NCBI RefSeq assembly: GCF_008831285.2 | Contig: NC_045139.1 | Span: forward strand, 7,846,204-7,906,203 | Source of the DNA: Nymphaea colorata | Taxonomy: Eukaryota; Streptophyta; Magnoliopsida; Nymphaeales; Nymphaeaceae | Reading direction: 5' to 3' | DNA: 60,000 nucleotides | Part shown: positions 50,515 to 60,000 of the stretch, piece after piece | Numbering within the stretch: the first letter of the stretch is position 1 | Layout: each line of letters opens with the position of its first letter | Position numbers and translations under genes: made by a program | Notes under the pieces: generated by a model | Database searches by the model: none | Seen by the model: the letters and a program-made list of their open reading frames with translations, nothing else | Told to the model about the DNA's origin: nothing

Positions 50515-53500
50515 AAAACAGATAGCTATCGGACCCTTATATACCAAACTTAATAGGAACCATATGGCCGTCGATATAAAGCAGGTCAGACAGTGGAGAT
50601 TAACTTGAAAATATGAAAGCCAAGCTGTTTTATCAAAAGATTGAAATACCCCTCAAAAGAAGCAAGGTTTCTTGTTTAAGGAAATTGATTTGCTCTCTCT
50701 CTCTCTCTCTCTCTCTTATCCTTTGAGGGGTATTTCGGTCTGTTGAAAAGGCAGTTTGACTTCCATATTTTCAGCTTAATCCCCATCTTCTGATCTGCTT
50801 ATAATTGACGGTGCAAACTTCTATAGATACATATAGAATGCAACCTTTATGCTAAAAAAATCACAGCACCTTAACATCATATTGTACCAATGCAAAAATA
50901 TTATGCATGACCTATAAAATGCCCTAAACTAATTCCAGACCAGATTTATTTGGAAAACAGATATGCAATAATTACATGCACGAATTACTATGTCATATTG
51001 GCATCTATGAAATTGTAGATAACAAAAAATAAGTAGTTGCTTAATGAACATAAGATCACAAACCCCACATAAGGAAAAGGCAAGACACCTTGAAGATGAA
51101 GCCATAGCAAAGGTATAAAGCAGTTGGAAATGAGACACCATAGGGGGATGATTGATGGATGCTCTACGAATGGCAGCTTCTTTGGCCACTGTTAACCATT
51201 CAGGGGTCGCAATATTTGCAGCCTCTCCACAGTTAAAACCTATCACAAAAGTTCAAATATTAATGACAGGATGTTTTTAATTAAAATTCCAAAGGCAAGC
51301 CCCCAAAATTCAAGAGAAGATGGTAACTTGTCAGTAGAGACATCACAAAAATGAATTTCATGGCATAAGAAGGCCATTCAACTTTTTCTGTTGTTATTGA
51401 AAAGCCTGTAAAAATGACAATTCTAAAGCACAACATATTGTTTAAAAACAGTAATGCCTAAATTGCCCTTAAGAGAAGGTAGTATATCAAGATACAAGTC
51501 CATGTGCCTTCCTCATCAGCAACATCAACAAGTTCGCATCATGCATGTGATTTCAGTAAACCAGCCTTGCATACCTATGGATTCATTTAACAACTAGAGT
51601 GGAAGTAGCTCCGGTCAGAGACTACTACTGGATATTTTGTTGTTGAACAAATTGGAAAGGAAAACACAAACATGGAGCGGATATGTATCTTTTATTCAAA
51701 GATCATTAACAACTGTTCCTGACTGGGGAGATAAATCCACATTTTTGGCTTTATGTTTGTGCCGTGAATTGCAGTGTGTAGACAGCAATCTGAGCTTGCC
51801 TTTTCGTGCCCGGATTTTCCATAACCAAATTCCTATAATAACAGAAAGGGCCCTCCCCAGCATTTTCAGATTAACTATTTCAATGGAAAATAATGTGTTT
51901 CATCCTACTTTAGGATCAAAAGAGAGTCGCCCATCTGCAGGAACTGCCATCAGCTGTTCAAGAGAAAAGGCTTCCAGTAGTGACTAGACTAAAAAAAAGT
52001 ACATGTAGTTAGAATTTGGTTATATTAAGAAAATAATTTTGTAAAGCTCAAGTACTTAAAAAGATATAAGGCAGTGAATTTAGATAGAAACAAATTGTGC
52101 GCCTTTTAATTTTTCTTACTAAATGGGGATTAGAACACCATGTACCGCAGTTGTTCTACAAGTGAAACATGAGGTTAAATTCTCAACTGGATTATCAAAC
52201 CAAAAAAAAAGAGGGGAATAAAAGAAGCATGAAGAAAACTGATCCTCCACATGAACTACAGCATGCTAGCACATTTTCAGTTAGAAATGTATACTCCTTA
52301 TCATGTATCAAACATGGAAGGAAGTGCTAGAAATAGACTTAGCCTTGGCCCAATATTTGGTAGTATACTTTGGTGGTGTCTTATAAGCCTGAAAAAAAGT
52401 TCAAGGTGTACTAGCTAGGAGAACTTTCATCCACCCATACATCCTGGATCAAGCAAAGGCAATTTTTTTTCAAAAACAATCACCTGTGTTGCATTTTCAA
52501 AGTTTAAATCTTCTAGAAAAAGGTCAGCACTGAGGGGAATGAATATTTTTTCTTAAAATAATCTCCTCCATCTACAGCCGAAAAACATTTCACTCTTTGA
52601 AACTTTTTAAGGCATTAAAAAATTCTCACTATGTTAGCTTACATACAAGTCAAGAAGAAACTCAAAAGAAAAAATAGTTAAAGGGCCAAATAATGCATAA
52701 AAAACTATTAGCTTCACCAAAGGTACACATGACAAGCAGAAACATTATAGCAAACTGCTCATTAAGCATTACTACGAAATGAAAGTCTGAAACTTCCATT
52801 AGGGAAGCAACAACATTGAACTAATAAACTTGCTGCATCTTGAAAGCAGGAAAGGGCTCCAAGCCTCCAACGTTCTAACACCGCATGTCTTTTAAGTCAA
52901 GAAAAACTTATTTTGAGCAGATGTTTTTTGTTTTAGCTTAGTAGTTTATGAATATGAGAAAATGTATGTGCATTATTTATTATTGTCAAAACCTGAAATC
53001 TGTTTTTGAAAATTTTTCATGTTACTGTTATGTATTTACTTACAAATTTCCTATCATAATCTTTCATAGTAGTCTGATTTATACTACAGTTTTGAGTCAG
53101 CTCATTACAGTTGAAACCTGAAAGTGGCTGAAACTAAAGCCAAGTTCAACACTCAAACTAGAGTACACAATAATTCTTGTTGCTTAAAGGGGGTGAATTA
53201 CAGTGCCGCAAGTGTGTGACGAGGACTTGCAAATATTTGTATATGAAAATTTTGAGAAATCTTCAGAGGTTCATAAACCTGTGTGCCCTACAACAAGTTG
53301 TCCAGCTTCTTAATCTTCCACGGGGATCTGAAACCAGCTACAAGACAAGGTGGGTTCCATGATAACATCATAATGGGAAATCAAATCAATTTCAGGTCGG
53401 GCTATTACAATTAGTCGCCCTACTACAAGTTGTCCAGATTCTTAGTCTTCCTCAGGGTGATCTGAAATCAGCTACAGGACAAGTTGGGTTCCATCATAAT

Positions 53501-56500
53501 GGGCAATCAAACAACTTTGGGTTGGTTTATTATAGTTAATCTTTTGTTTAACATAATATGGAAAAGGCTACAATGCATGGTTAAGTTGGAGTATGCTTAC
53601 GAAATAGATATAGATTAATTCGTTCAGCTTAACTTCGAAGTATGAGTTGGATCTAAATCAGTTTCGCTAGTTTCAAGTTATATATGTAAACCATCTTGAA
53701 GCTTGATGCTTTTGTGAGTTGATTTAATTACATATCAATAGATATGAGATTTTTCTAAAAATCCAAGATAATTTTGTTATGTCAGTAAAACGCTTCTATG
53801 AGGTCCTCCCATTAGTGACGCCTTTGCAAAGAGGTTCCTACCAGGTCTTATGAACCGATCAACTGTTAGAATTTCACCAATTTATTCATCTTACAATCAG
53901 ATGAACATGTAAAGCAAGTTCAATACGAAAGTGTTGATCATTTAACAAGCCAATATCCTATATGTATACTTTAAGCCTTAAGGTAGTGTTTGAAAGCCTG
54001 GCTATCCATCATTCAAGTGGCATTTGAATTCAAGTTTTTGGAAAAAAGATCCGGTCCAACAAAAGCTGGATTTTAATGCAGAGATCCAGCATCATTCCAG
54101 GATTTACATCCCAGGATATAAGTCGGACCTTGACAGGTGCATTAAAATCCAGGGAAACCTTTTTTTGCTCGTTACGGCACCTTGATGGCAGAATTGCTTC
54201 TCCCTTCCTTTTCATCCCTGTTGAATGAAACGGAAGCTGTACACTAGCAGTGGTAGCTGTTCTTCAGCAATGTGTGATTCAAGAAGCAGTGAAGAAGAAG
54301 ACGACTTCAGGCTCTCTCCAGCTCTCTCTGTCTTTGTCTCTCTTCTCTCTCATTTTCTTCCTCCGTAGTTCCATTCAGGAGTTTCTCTTCTATTTGGATT
54401 TCGGCAGTGATAGGACAAGTAAATGGAATGTGGGCAAGCTTTTCCTGTTGTTTTAGGCTTTGGGTATGGCATGAATATCTGGCGTAGGTCGGATCGTGTT
54501 TTTTCAATTTTTGTTTGTGCTTTGATGCCCACTTGATTTCCCCTCTTCTCCTTCCCACTCTCTTGTGTTCAGTTGATGGAAAGAAGCAAGAGTACTCAAT
54601 TCCCTCTCTCTTGTTGTGCTCTGTATTTTGTATTGGGAAAAGACAATGCATTTCTATATGTTGTATTTTGCAACTGACTTTCCAATAGACTCCACAAGAT
54701 GTGAACTCTTTTTCCTTTCTTCACCAAGAAGAAAAGAACACAAGTTTGGCAATCTTGCTAATTCATCTTGGAAAAGTGTAGGCTTTCTACATACAGAAAA
54801 AGAGAATGTTATGAAGAAAGTGTAGATATAAATACAAGTATGGACATGTATATCTTATATATATATTTATTAATTTATTTATATTTATATATATTTACAT
54901 ATAAGAATGCCAAGGTTCGCTCGTGTGAGTTGGACTGACCCTGCATGAGACATTCTTATGATAATATTTATGCTGGAAAAGGCTTGTTAGTTTTCAAATT
55001 TTATAACGAGCTTTCCTTCAGCTGTCATGTTTCTTGATGCAAGATTTTGCAAGGACTGTTTCTTTTTATTGGGTTTTTTTTTTTTTTGTTATTTGAAAAA
55101 AGTAATTTGTTCAGCTTTAACTGGTTTCCGGTTATTTGAACAAGAGCTTTATGTTTCTGAATTTTTTTATGTGAACTATGGAGTATGTATTGTGGATTTC
55201 CTGATAATGTTTCTTTTGCCACAATATTAACATCCTTCAAGCAATCCATCTGCCCTAGCTTGTCCAGAAAATCTTCATCCACATTATGTACTTAAAAAGT
55301 GTTTAGCACATGTCTTCATCCCATTCCAACGGTTCCTTTTATTTTCCAACCTAACCACATTCTTGCATCAAACACAAGAATTAAATACCTGCCATTCTTT
55401 TCCCATACGATCACACACAGGCTAAAACTGGAAAGGGGAGTGAGATCCCTTGCCCAATAATTCCAGGATTACAATCCAAAGTTTTTCTTCACATAATTTT
55501 AATCCTAGTGCCGTCAAACACTACCAAAGAAAAGGAGTCAGTGAAGCTGACTTTCTGAACTTGAAATGCATGATAAGTGACGCCACTAAACAATTCCAGC
55601 CAATAACTTGGCCAAACCCTATCACTTTCATAACTTTAATGCCCTTCAAGATGAACACGAGAATGAAGGACAAATGTCTCTGATTTGACTGTAGTGACTA
55701 CACCTGTTTTAGCGCAATTATGACCTACTTTATGTTCATATTTATGTCTTTAGACTAATGTTGCAATGTTATATAAGCATGAAAATGTGCCAATCTGATA
55801 TTTCAGTTAATTTGGCATCCAGATGTCAACACATGTATCAACTACCACGACATCCCTAATTAGGCCATAAACCTCAAGCCCAGGATTCAGTACACGAATC
55901 TGGCATGGAGCAATTCATCTATGTTAACAATGAAAAGGGTAAAGCCATATCTTCATTTGAATGTGAAAGGAACGGTATGGGTGCATTATACTAGTAATTA
56001 CAAAACAGAAATTAAACAACGAGCTCCTAAACATATGTAGTATGTCAAGGCAGCATATCAACAGCTTATAGACTAGAAAAGTATGCAGTCTGTGAAGCAA
56101 CAATTTCCATATAAAATTTTACCTAAGTTTCTTATTTTTTTCTAAATATAGGTCTTAGGTGCATAATTGTCAAATTATTTTGTCCACATATTTTTGGATG
56201 TGAGTGTTTTCTCAAGTCACCGCACGAATGAAACAATAAACCCTCCTCAAACCAACGTATATAGACAGGTAGATTTTCTGACTTGTATCTGTACGAATGA
56301 TGGCTCTACACTTATTAAGAGTGTAAAAATAAAAAATTAATTATATCCTTAGTAGTTTATTCTTTTAGATACAATAGTTTATTCTTTTAGATACAGCATA
56401 ATAGTATGGAACAAGAGTTTGAGAGAGCAGACAGTAATGTGAAAAGGAATATCCATTTTTTGTTTATACGTAATTCTACTCAGTAAAGTGACGTGATCCA

Positions 56501-57956
56501 CTGTACACGATGAACTGACGAACATAAGAATGAATAACAGCCATTCGTGTCAAATTTGAACTGCCTACACGTGATGTTCAGTGGTAACCAATTAAACAAA
56601 CAGAAACTATCCAACTAGAAAAGAGCAGCAGCCATCAACATGTCATAAACATGAAGACCCTTACCATGACTGAACCCTGAGTGGTATGCCCTTGGGAATG
56701 TCACAACAAATTCTCCAGCATTTTGCACCAATCTGGTGGAGAAGATAGAAAGGAAAGTTGGAAACACAAAAGAAACAACAGAGACACACAAAACAGCTTG
56801 GTCAATCCGGTTCTGTTGGCTAAGGATGCAGGAATCCACAAGAAAGCTGGAAAACGTGAAGTAAGAAGAAGGGGAGAAGTTGGTAGAAGTCATGAGTTGA
56901 AACACATGCAAGACCTGCAGCATGGAACGCCAGCAGCAACCAGCACTTCCGGCGACATCACGGTCGTCTTCTCACCCAGAGTCGCGAAAGCAACTGCGAT
57001 TGAGAAACCCAGGGACAAAACAAGAACACCACGCACACATTATGGAAGCACTATCCAGGGAGCCACAATATACTTAAAAACAGAAGCAACAGTAACATTG
57101 ATTACCAACCTAGCGGATTGAGCTCTCCACCGTAGCCATGCGCTCGGATAACATCCTCGAAGGCGAAGGCTGCCTCCCGAGGGACGCCGTACCACGTTTT
57201 CGGCGCGCCCAGATGAAGGTAGTTCAGGCTATGGAGGTCGTGGTCCTCAACATGCCACGCGAACCAGCTGAAGAGCATGGCTATGTAGACCATGGGAGAC
57301 GTAACACCAGGAATCTCCTCCGGCATGAACCTCAGTAGAGAGCCCCTGGACCTTGACACTGCCCGCATGTTCCAGGCGGACCGGCCGACGGCCTCGTCCT
57401 GCATGCCAGCGGCGCCCGGCTCGGGGAAGGCGGAACCAGGAAGGTCGTTGGCGTACTCGACGGAGAAGGGCTTGTCGGCTGTCGCCTTCCAGAAGAGGGA
57501 CTCCACGGCGAGGGGCCCGTTCTTGGGGCCAGCCTTGCCGGAAGGCTGATGCGGCAGCCTAGTCTTGGAGAACTGCTTGGCCTTCGCCTCGAACTGCCGG
57601 AGAGTGTAGGTCTCGCCGCTCTGCCAGACAGACTTGCGGACAACTGGGTGGAGCTGCTTCCTGGGGCACCACCCGATCTGCTGCTGCCTGGTGGAGAATG
57701 TGGGCTCCGAGTTGGGGTTCAGCGACGCCAGAGAGCGGTTCAGGTTGGATATGGCTGTCTTCTTGGCGGAAGGGGCCAGGGGAGGTATGATCTTGCAGAT
57801 TCCATACTGGCTCGCTTCCTTCTCGATCTTGAAAATGTAGGCGATAGGGTCCTGGAACTCCGAGAGGGTAGGCCGGTACTCGGGGGCCAAAGGCAGGGCC
57901 TTCAGCCAGGGGAGCACATCCACCCCTGTTTCACTACCCACAGACCCACCCCCCAT
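39299..57956 (-). CDS. REF6: REF6-like JmjC histone H3K27 demethylase with C-terminal C2H2 fingers
   Basis: Seven exons: 57110-57956, 56915-56993, 56665-56732, 51089-51239, 48503-49200, 47100-47954 and 39299-40602 (4002 nt, 1333 aa). REF6 removes H3K27 methyl groups and is guided to DNA by its zinc fingers. JmjN is at about 16-57 and JmjC at about 205-350. Fe(II) ligands are H235, E237 and H326; N245 and K253 sit where KDM4-type enzymes bind 2-oxoglutarate. Basic NLS-like residues lie at 1079-1097. Four C2H2-type fingers span 1219-1326. The start is an ATG in an ideal context (GCCATGG), and the length is close to Arabidopsis REF6. The finger array matches REF6 better than ELF6, though HGFNCGEAAN after the iron ligands is ELF6-like. 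No key residue is missing. Confidence 0.95.
42739..42811. repeat. (GT)n(TA)n(GA)n compound microsatellite
   Basis: GT, TA and GA tracts in a row, directly left of the foldback element at 42840-43159, whose right side carries the mirror-image (CT)n(TA)n. Confidence 0.95.
42840..43159. mobile_element. Foldback MITE-like element, copy 1 (about 320 bp)
   Basis: The left arm (about 42840-42976) and the reverse complement of the right arm (about 43015-43159) are similar along roughly 115-140 bp, for example GACTTGATGGAATTG with TACTTGATGAGAATTG and GGGCCGTTGATTTT with GAGCCATTGATTTT. Homologous to the element at 50511-50826. There is no ORF, and the superfamily was not determined. Confidence 0.7.
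43161..43240. repeat. (CT)n(TA)n compound microsatellite
   Basis: About 14 CT units followed by about 25 TA units. Confidence 0.97.
43236..43930. repeat. Tandem pair of a composite repeat unit
   Basis: Unit 1 (about 43236-43612) and unit 2 (about 43615-43930) share the order AGCTGAAATC..CGGCCA, a GTGTGAGA..CCGGA-type block, AGAAATCCACGTCCT, a GT-rich run, ATGGTTAAA and a TTTGTGATG block. Unit 2 has a diverged second half. Unit 1 contains a palindrome, ACACATGCA...TGCATGTGT, near 43279-43318. Confidence 0.75.
43437..44280. repeat. Near-perfect long inverted repeat (arms about 320-330 bp, spacer about 194 bp)
   Basis: Left arm 43437-43755 and right arm 43950-44280 are reverse complements with about four substitutions plus a difference in TA number, counted by eye. 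The spacer 43756-43949 is a diverged direct copy of part of the left arm. In the REF6 pre-mRNA this would form a hairpin with a stem of about 320 bp. Confidence 0.93.
44315..44375. repeat. (TA)n microsatellite, about 30 units
   Basis: Follows the inverted repeat. The next bases, GGAAAGTTGGTAAAAACCAG, also occur at 4009-4028 in the SDH2 intron. Confidence 0.96.
46811..46872. repeat. (CT)n, (TA)n and (GT)n tracts
   Basis: Three short simple tracts in succession near the donor end of REF6-like intron 6. Confidence 0.95.
47100..47954 (-). CDS. REF6: REF6-like exon 6 (residues 615-900)
   Basis: Follows acceptor CTGTTTCAG and ends CCAG|GTGACC. It carries AVAYGDQSDSEED, a long poorly conserved Ser/Glu-rich stretch that is probably disordered, then the conserved MHVFCLEHALEAQRQLEPIGG and LCHP. 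Confidence 0.92.
47955..48502 (-). other. REF6: REF6-like intron 5 (548 bp)
   Basis: Donor GTAAGT, acceptor CTGTTTCAG. No other feature seen. Confidence 0.85.
48503..49200 (-). CDS. REF6: REF6-like exon 5 (residues 382-615)
   Basis: Follows acceptor GGTTGCAG and ends TGTG|GTAAGT. It encodes a region with SLRLKDKKRGEGE and the Cys-containing FFSCVTCGILGFACMAVIQP segment conserved in REF6/ELF6 proteins, which belongs to the C5HC2-like zinc-binding part. Confidence 0.92.
49201..51088 (-). other. REF6: REF6-like intron 4 (1.9 kb)
   Basis: Donor GTGTCT, acceptor GGTTGCAG. It contains TA tracts at 50436-50452 and 50467-50512 and the foldback element copy 2. Confidence 0.85.
50511..50826. mobile_element. 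Foldback MITE-like element, copy 2 (about 316 bp)
   Basis: Arms 50567-50657 and 50722-50812 are inverted repeats of about 91 bp, roughly 80 percent matched by eye; for example GAAATACCCCTCAAA occurs exactly in both. The loop carries a (CT)10 tract. Homologous to copy 1 at 42840-43159 (shared GGCCGT(C/T)GAT and TCAAAAGA(T/C)TGAAA). A 45 bp TA tract abuts the left end. Confidence 0.72.
51089..51239 (-). CDS. REF6: REF6-like exon 4 (residues 332-382)
   Basis: Follows acceptor TGTGATAG and ends TCAAG|GTGTCT. It encodes FNCGEAANIATPEWL and PPMVSHFQLLY, the end of JmjC and the start of the adjoining helical region. Confidence 0.93.
51240..56664 (-). other. REF6: REF6-like intron 3 (5.4 kb)
   Basis: Donor GTAAGG, acceptor TGTGATAG. 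It contains a 132 bp tandem duplication (53286-53545), a 22 bp tandem duplication (56353-56395) and a CT-rich patch near 54305-54365. A 116-codon plus-strand ORF at 51637-51987 and its antisense frame resemble no family I recognise. No exon is missing from the protein. Confidence 0.8.
53286..53545. repeat. Diverged tandem duplication, period about 132 bp
   Basis: Copies begin CCCTACAACAAGTTGTCCAG (53286) and CCCTACTACAAGTTGTCCAG (53418) and remain alignable to the end. Confidence 0.85.
56665..56732 (-). CDS. REF6: REF6-like exon 3 (residues 309-332)
   Basis: A 68 bp exon after acceptor CTCCACCAG and before donor CATG|GTAAGG. It encodes LVQNAGEFVVTFPRAYHSG, containing the third iron ligand H326. 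Confidence 0.93.
56915..56993 (-). CDS. REF6: REF6-like exon 2 (residues 283-309)
   Basis: A 79 bp exon after acceptor ATCGCAG and before donor TGCAG|GTCTTG. It encodes the conserved LGEKTTVMSPEV...GVPCC segment of JmjC. Confidence 0.92.
57110..57956 (-). CDS. REF6: REF6-like exon 1 (residues 1-282)
   Basis: Encodes JmjN and the first half of JmjC, including the HVE iron ligands (H235, E237) and K253. The donor reads CTAG|GTTGGT. The exon is GC-rich relative to its surroundings, which creates several long but spurious ORFs on both strands. Confidence 0.94.
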
Positions 57957-58400
57957 GGCCACCACCACCAAATCTTCCCAACCCTCTCTCCCCCTCTCTC
58001 CCTCTTTCTTCTCCCCTTCCTCCTTGTCCCTCCTTCCTAAGATTTCTCTTCAAAGAAAGAGTAACAGTAGCAGCAGCAGAGGTAGCAGGGGTCTAGGTAG
58101 TGATAACTCATTTCCCTTTTCTCTCCCTCTTTTTCCCTTTCCTTTTCCTTCCTCAAACAAGATTTCTTGCTCCTTTCAACTTCACCTCCCCTCTTCCTCC
58201 TCCTCCTCCTCCTTCTTCTTCTTGCTCCACTACCTCCTCTGAACGAGAAGTTGCAGGCAGAGCAAAAGGGACGAGGGCAGAGGAAAAAGGGAACAGAGGG
58301 GTTCCATTTTTTTTCTCCTTTTTCTTTCCCTTCACCTCCTTCCTCCTCCTCCCCTCTGGGTTGTGCGCGCATTTATATTATAAATAACAAAGTGTGTGTT
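57957..58400 (-). promoter_or_regulatory. REF6: REF6-like leader and candidate TATA box
   Basis: Read on the minus strand, a TATAATATAAATG-like sequence at 58371-58386 could be a TATA box, placing the transcript start near 58340-58345. The leader of nearly 400 nt would be strongly purine-rich (GAGG/GGAA runs), with CAG-type repeats near 58060-58085. A 60-codon reading frame, 58153-58335, lies within it. Confidence 0.4.
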
Positions 58401-60000
58401 GTGGAATTGATAAAAATCTAGTTTTGTTGGTTACCTCAACTTTTTGCCCTCTCTCTCTCTTTCTCCCGCACTCTGCGTGAGGCCGGAGCAGCGGTAAAAT
58501 AGAGCGAGAATGTAGTGAGAGAATCTTGTCAATGTCAGCCCACACAGAAGTCTTAAATTGCAAAACCACGCCGATTTTTCTCTTCTTTTCTCTTTGCGGC
58601 ATCATAACGGACACAACACCAACTAACTTACCTACGATCGTTCTCACGTTTGAATTTGCTCCTTCAAATATATATATATTTAACATATTTGTATGAATTA
58701 TATCCTTTTTAATATTCAAACACTTGTTACTCGATTTGCGGTTGATATCATAGAATTAGTGTATTTAATGTTGTTTGGTATAGTTGACATAACATTTGGT
58801 TTGCTGATGATCACCCGTGCATAAATTAAGTCGATATTAGATTCTTAATGTGTTGATAGCTTCAAATTTTAGATTGAAGAATACATTAAAAGGTGTGTTC
58901 TTGAAGATTTTTAGGATTCAAGTAAAAATAAATAAATAAAAAAAACTGTGAATTTAAGGTCAGAAAGAGGCAGCTCGTTCACTTAACGAGGAGCTTCTTT
59001 TTTTTTTTTTTTCTCTCGCTCGATGATGCATATTTTTTAATTTTTATTTTGCTCGTTCTGAAACTTATATTTGAAACACCATTATTCTCTAAAATGAAAA
59101 TAACTATTATTAAACTTTTAGTGGTTGATAAATGTCACGATTTTATAATTCTGTGTAGTTGACAGCGGAGATAACCATAGTTTTGTGTTTCAAAAAGATG
59201 GTCCAATAAAGCACGATATGACTGCGTTTGATTTTAACTTATTGGTGATGTTAGCATTGAAATGAAATGTAGTGGATGTGTTATAACTTATTAGCGGAAC
59301 ACCGTGACAGACGAGATATTCGTTATCAATGGATAGTCATGCATTTATGATGACAACAAATAAATTGGCCGATCTTTCATTATTTATTGATTTAAGTTTA
59401 AAATTATGTAACCTAAAGAAATACCATTGATTTTTCGTGTGTCGAGAGAAAATAACGCATGGAAAGTTGTCGTGCATCGAGTTACCATGAAGAAGAAAAT
59501 ATGGTAAATAATACTGTTGTTTAATCATGCCAGACCATTGAAAGCTAGTTCTCTGAGCGAATCATTTTGATTATTCATCTTTCCAATATGGATGGTTAAG
59601 AGAAAAGTAACAAAAAAAATGAGATAGAATATCTTAAACATCTTACATTAGTTAACAACTTTTTTGTTTTTAGTTTCTTTTTTCAACTACCCAACTTAGT
59701 AAAGACAGCTTGCATTTCTTGAGGCCTGTGTTACTTACTCTCTCTTTCTCTTGACTGTGCCGCTCCGTTTTTCCTCTCTCTTTTATTTTTCTGTGTATTG
59801 TATTGTATATCTTGCTTCTATTTTTGCGGTTTGTTCTTTGCAGATTGTTTTTGTAACTAAGGAAACTCTTGTCCCCAAATTTTGTTATACATTTCCATTT
59901 TATCGGTTATCTCTCAACTGACTATATGTAGTCAGATTGTTTTTTTTTTTTTGCTTTATATGGTCAAAAACTGTTCCAGGTGTATTATGTTGTTTAAAAT
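58401..60000. other. Intergenic DNA upstream of the REF6-like gene
   Basis: AT-rich with T and A homopolymers. A partial relative of the foldback element at 1458-1648 spans about 59588-59690 (GATGGTTAAGAGAAAAGT then ATCTTACATTAGTTAACAAC). No gene supported. Confidence 0.5.

Noticed and set aside
51637-51987. 116-codon plus-strand ORF in REF6-like intron 3
   Set aside because: Neither it nor the antisense frame resembles a known protein; it lies within an intron whose flanking exons join without a gap.
57957-57971. Start of the REF6-like protein five codons upstream
   Set aside because: The codon there is TTG; the first ATG, at 57954-57956, has an excellent context and fits the family N-terminus.
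57332-58040. Several long ORFs overlapping REF6-like exon 1 on both strands
   Set aside because: They are frame shadows of a GC-rich exon; only the JmjN/JmjC frame has protein similarity.

Overview
The window is nuclear DNA from a flowering plant. It shows spliced genes with GT/AG introns, a plant-type succinate dehydrogenase iron-sulfur subunit, a five-finger CCCH protein of the plant ZFN-like type and a REF6-type JmjC histone demethylase, set in AT-rich DNA full of (TA)n and (CT)n microsatellites and small transposons. Introns of 5 to 8 kb in ordinary housekeeping genes suggest a large-intron genome, such as an early-diverging angiosperm or magnoliid, but the species cannot be fixed from the sequence.

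Only three protein-coding genes can be supported, and all lie on the minus strand. (1) SDH2, 749-7403, has two exons split by a 5.8 kb intron and encodes 294 aa. (2) A CCCH zinc-finger gene, 13179-24861, has six exons and encodes 517 aa; all five introns are phase 0 and one is 7.9 kb. (3) A REF6-like H3K27 demethylase, 39299-57956, has seven exons and encodes 1333 aa; its introns include pieces of 6.5 and 5.4 kb. Every exon junction was checked by reading frame, GT/AG and continuity of the protein. The three genes are functionally unrelated (mitochondrial respiration, RNA or DNA binding, chromatin), so this is ordinary plant gene order and not a cluster.

The rest is intronic and intergenic DNA carrying recognisable mobile elements. 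Between SDH2 and the CCCH gene there is a miniature LTR retrotransposon (TRIM) with a Met-tRNA primer-binding site; one of its LTRs was split by a Tourist-like MITE that left a TAA duplication. The long CCCH intron holds a decayed Ty1/copia relic. The 24.9-39.3 kb intergenic region holds a hAT-type MITE with an exact 8 bp target duplication, another hAT-like short element, SINE-like pieces, tandem duplications and many microsatellites. The REF6 introns hold two related foldback elements and a nearly perfect inverted repeat of about 320-330 bp arms that would fold into a long hairpin in the pre-mRNA.

I found no undescribed multi-gene system. The most interesting material is the set of foldback elements tied to (TA)n/(CT)n microsatellites, above all the long hairpin in the largest REF6 intron.
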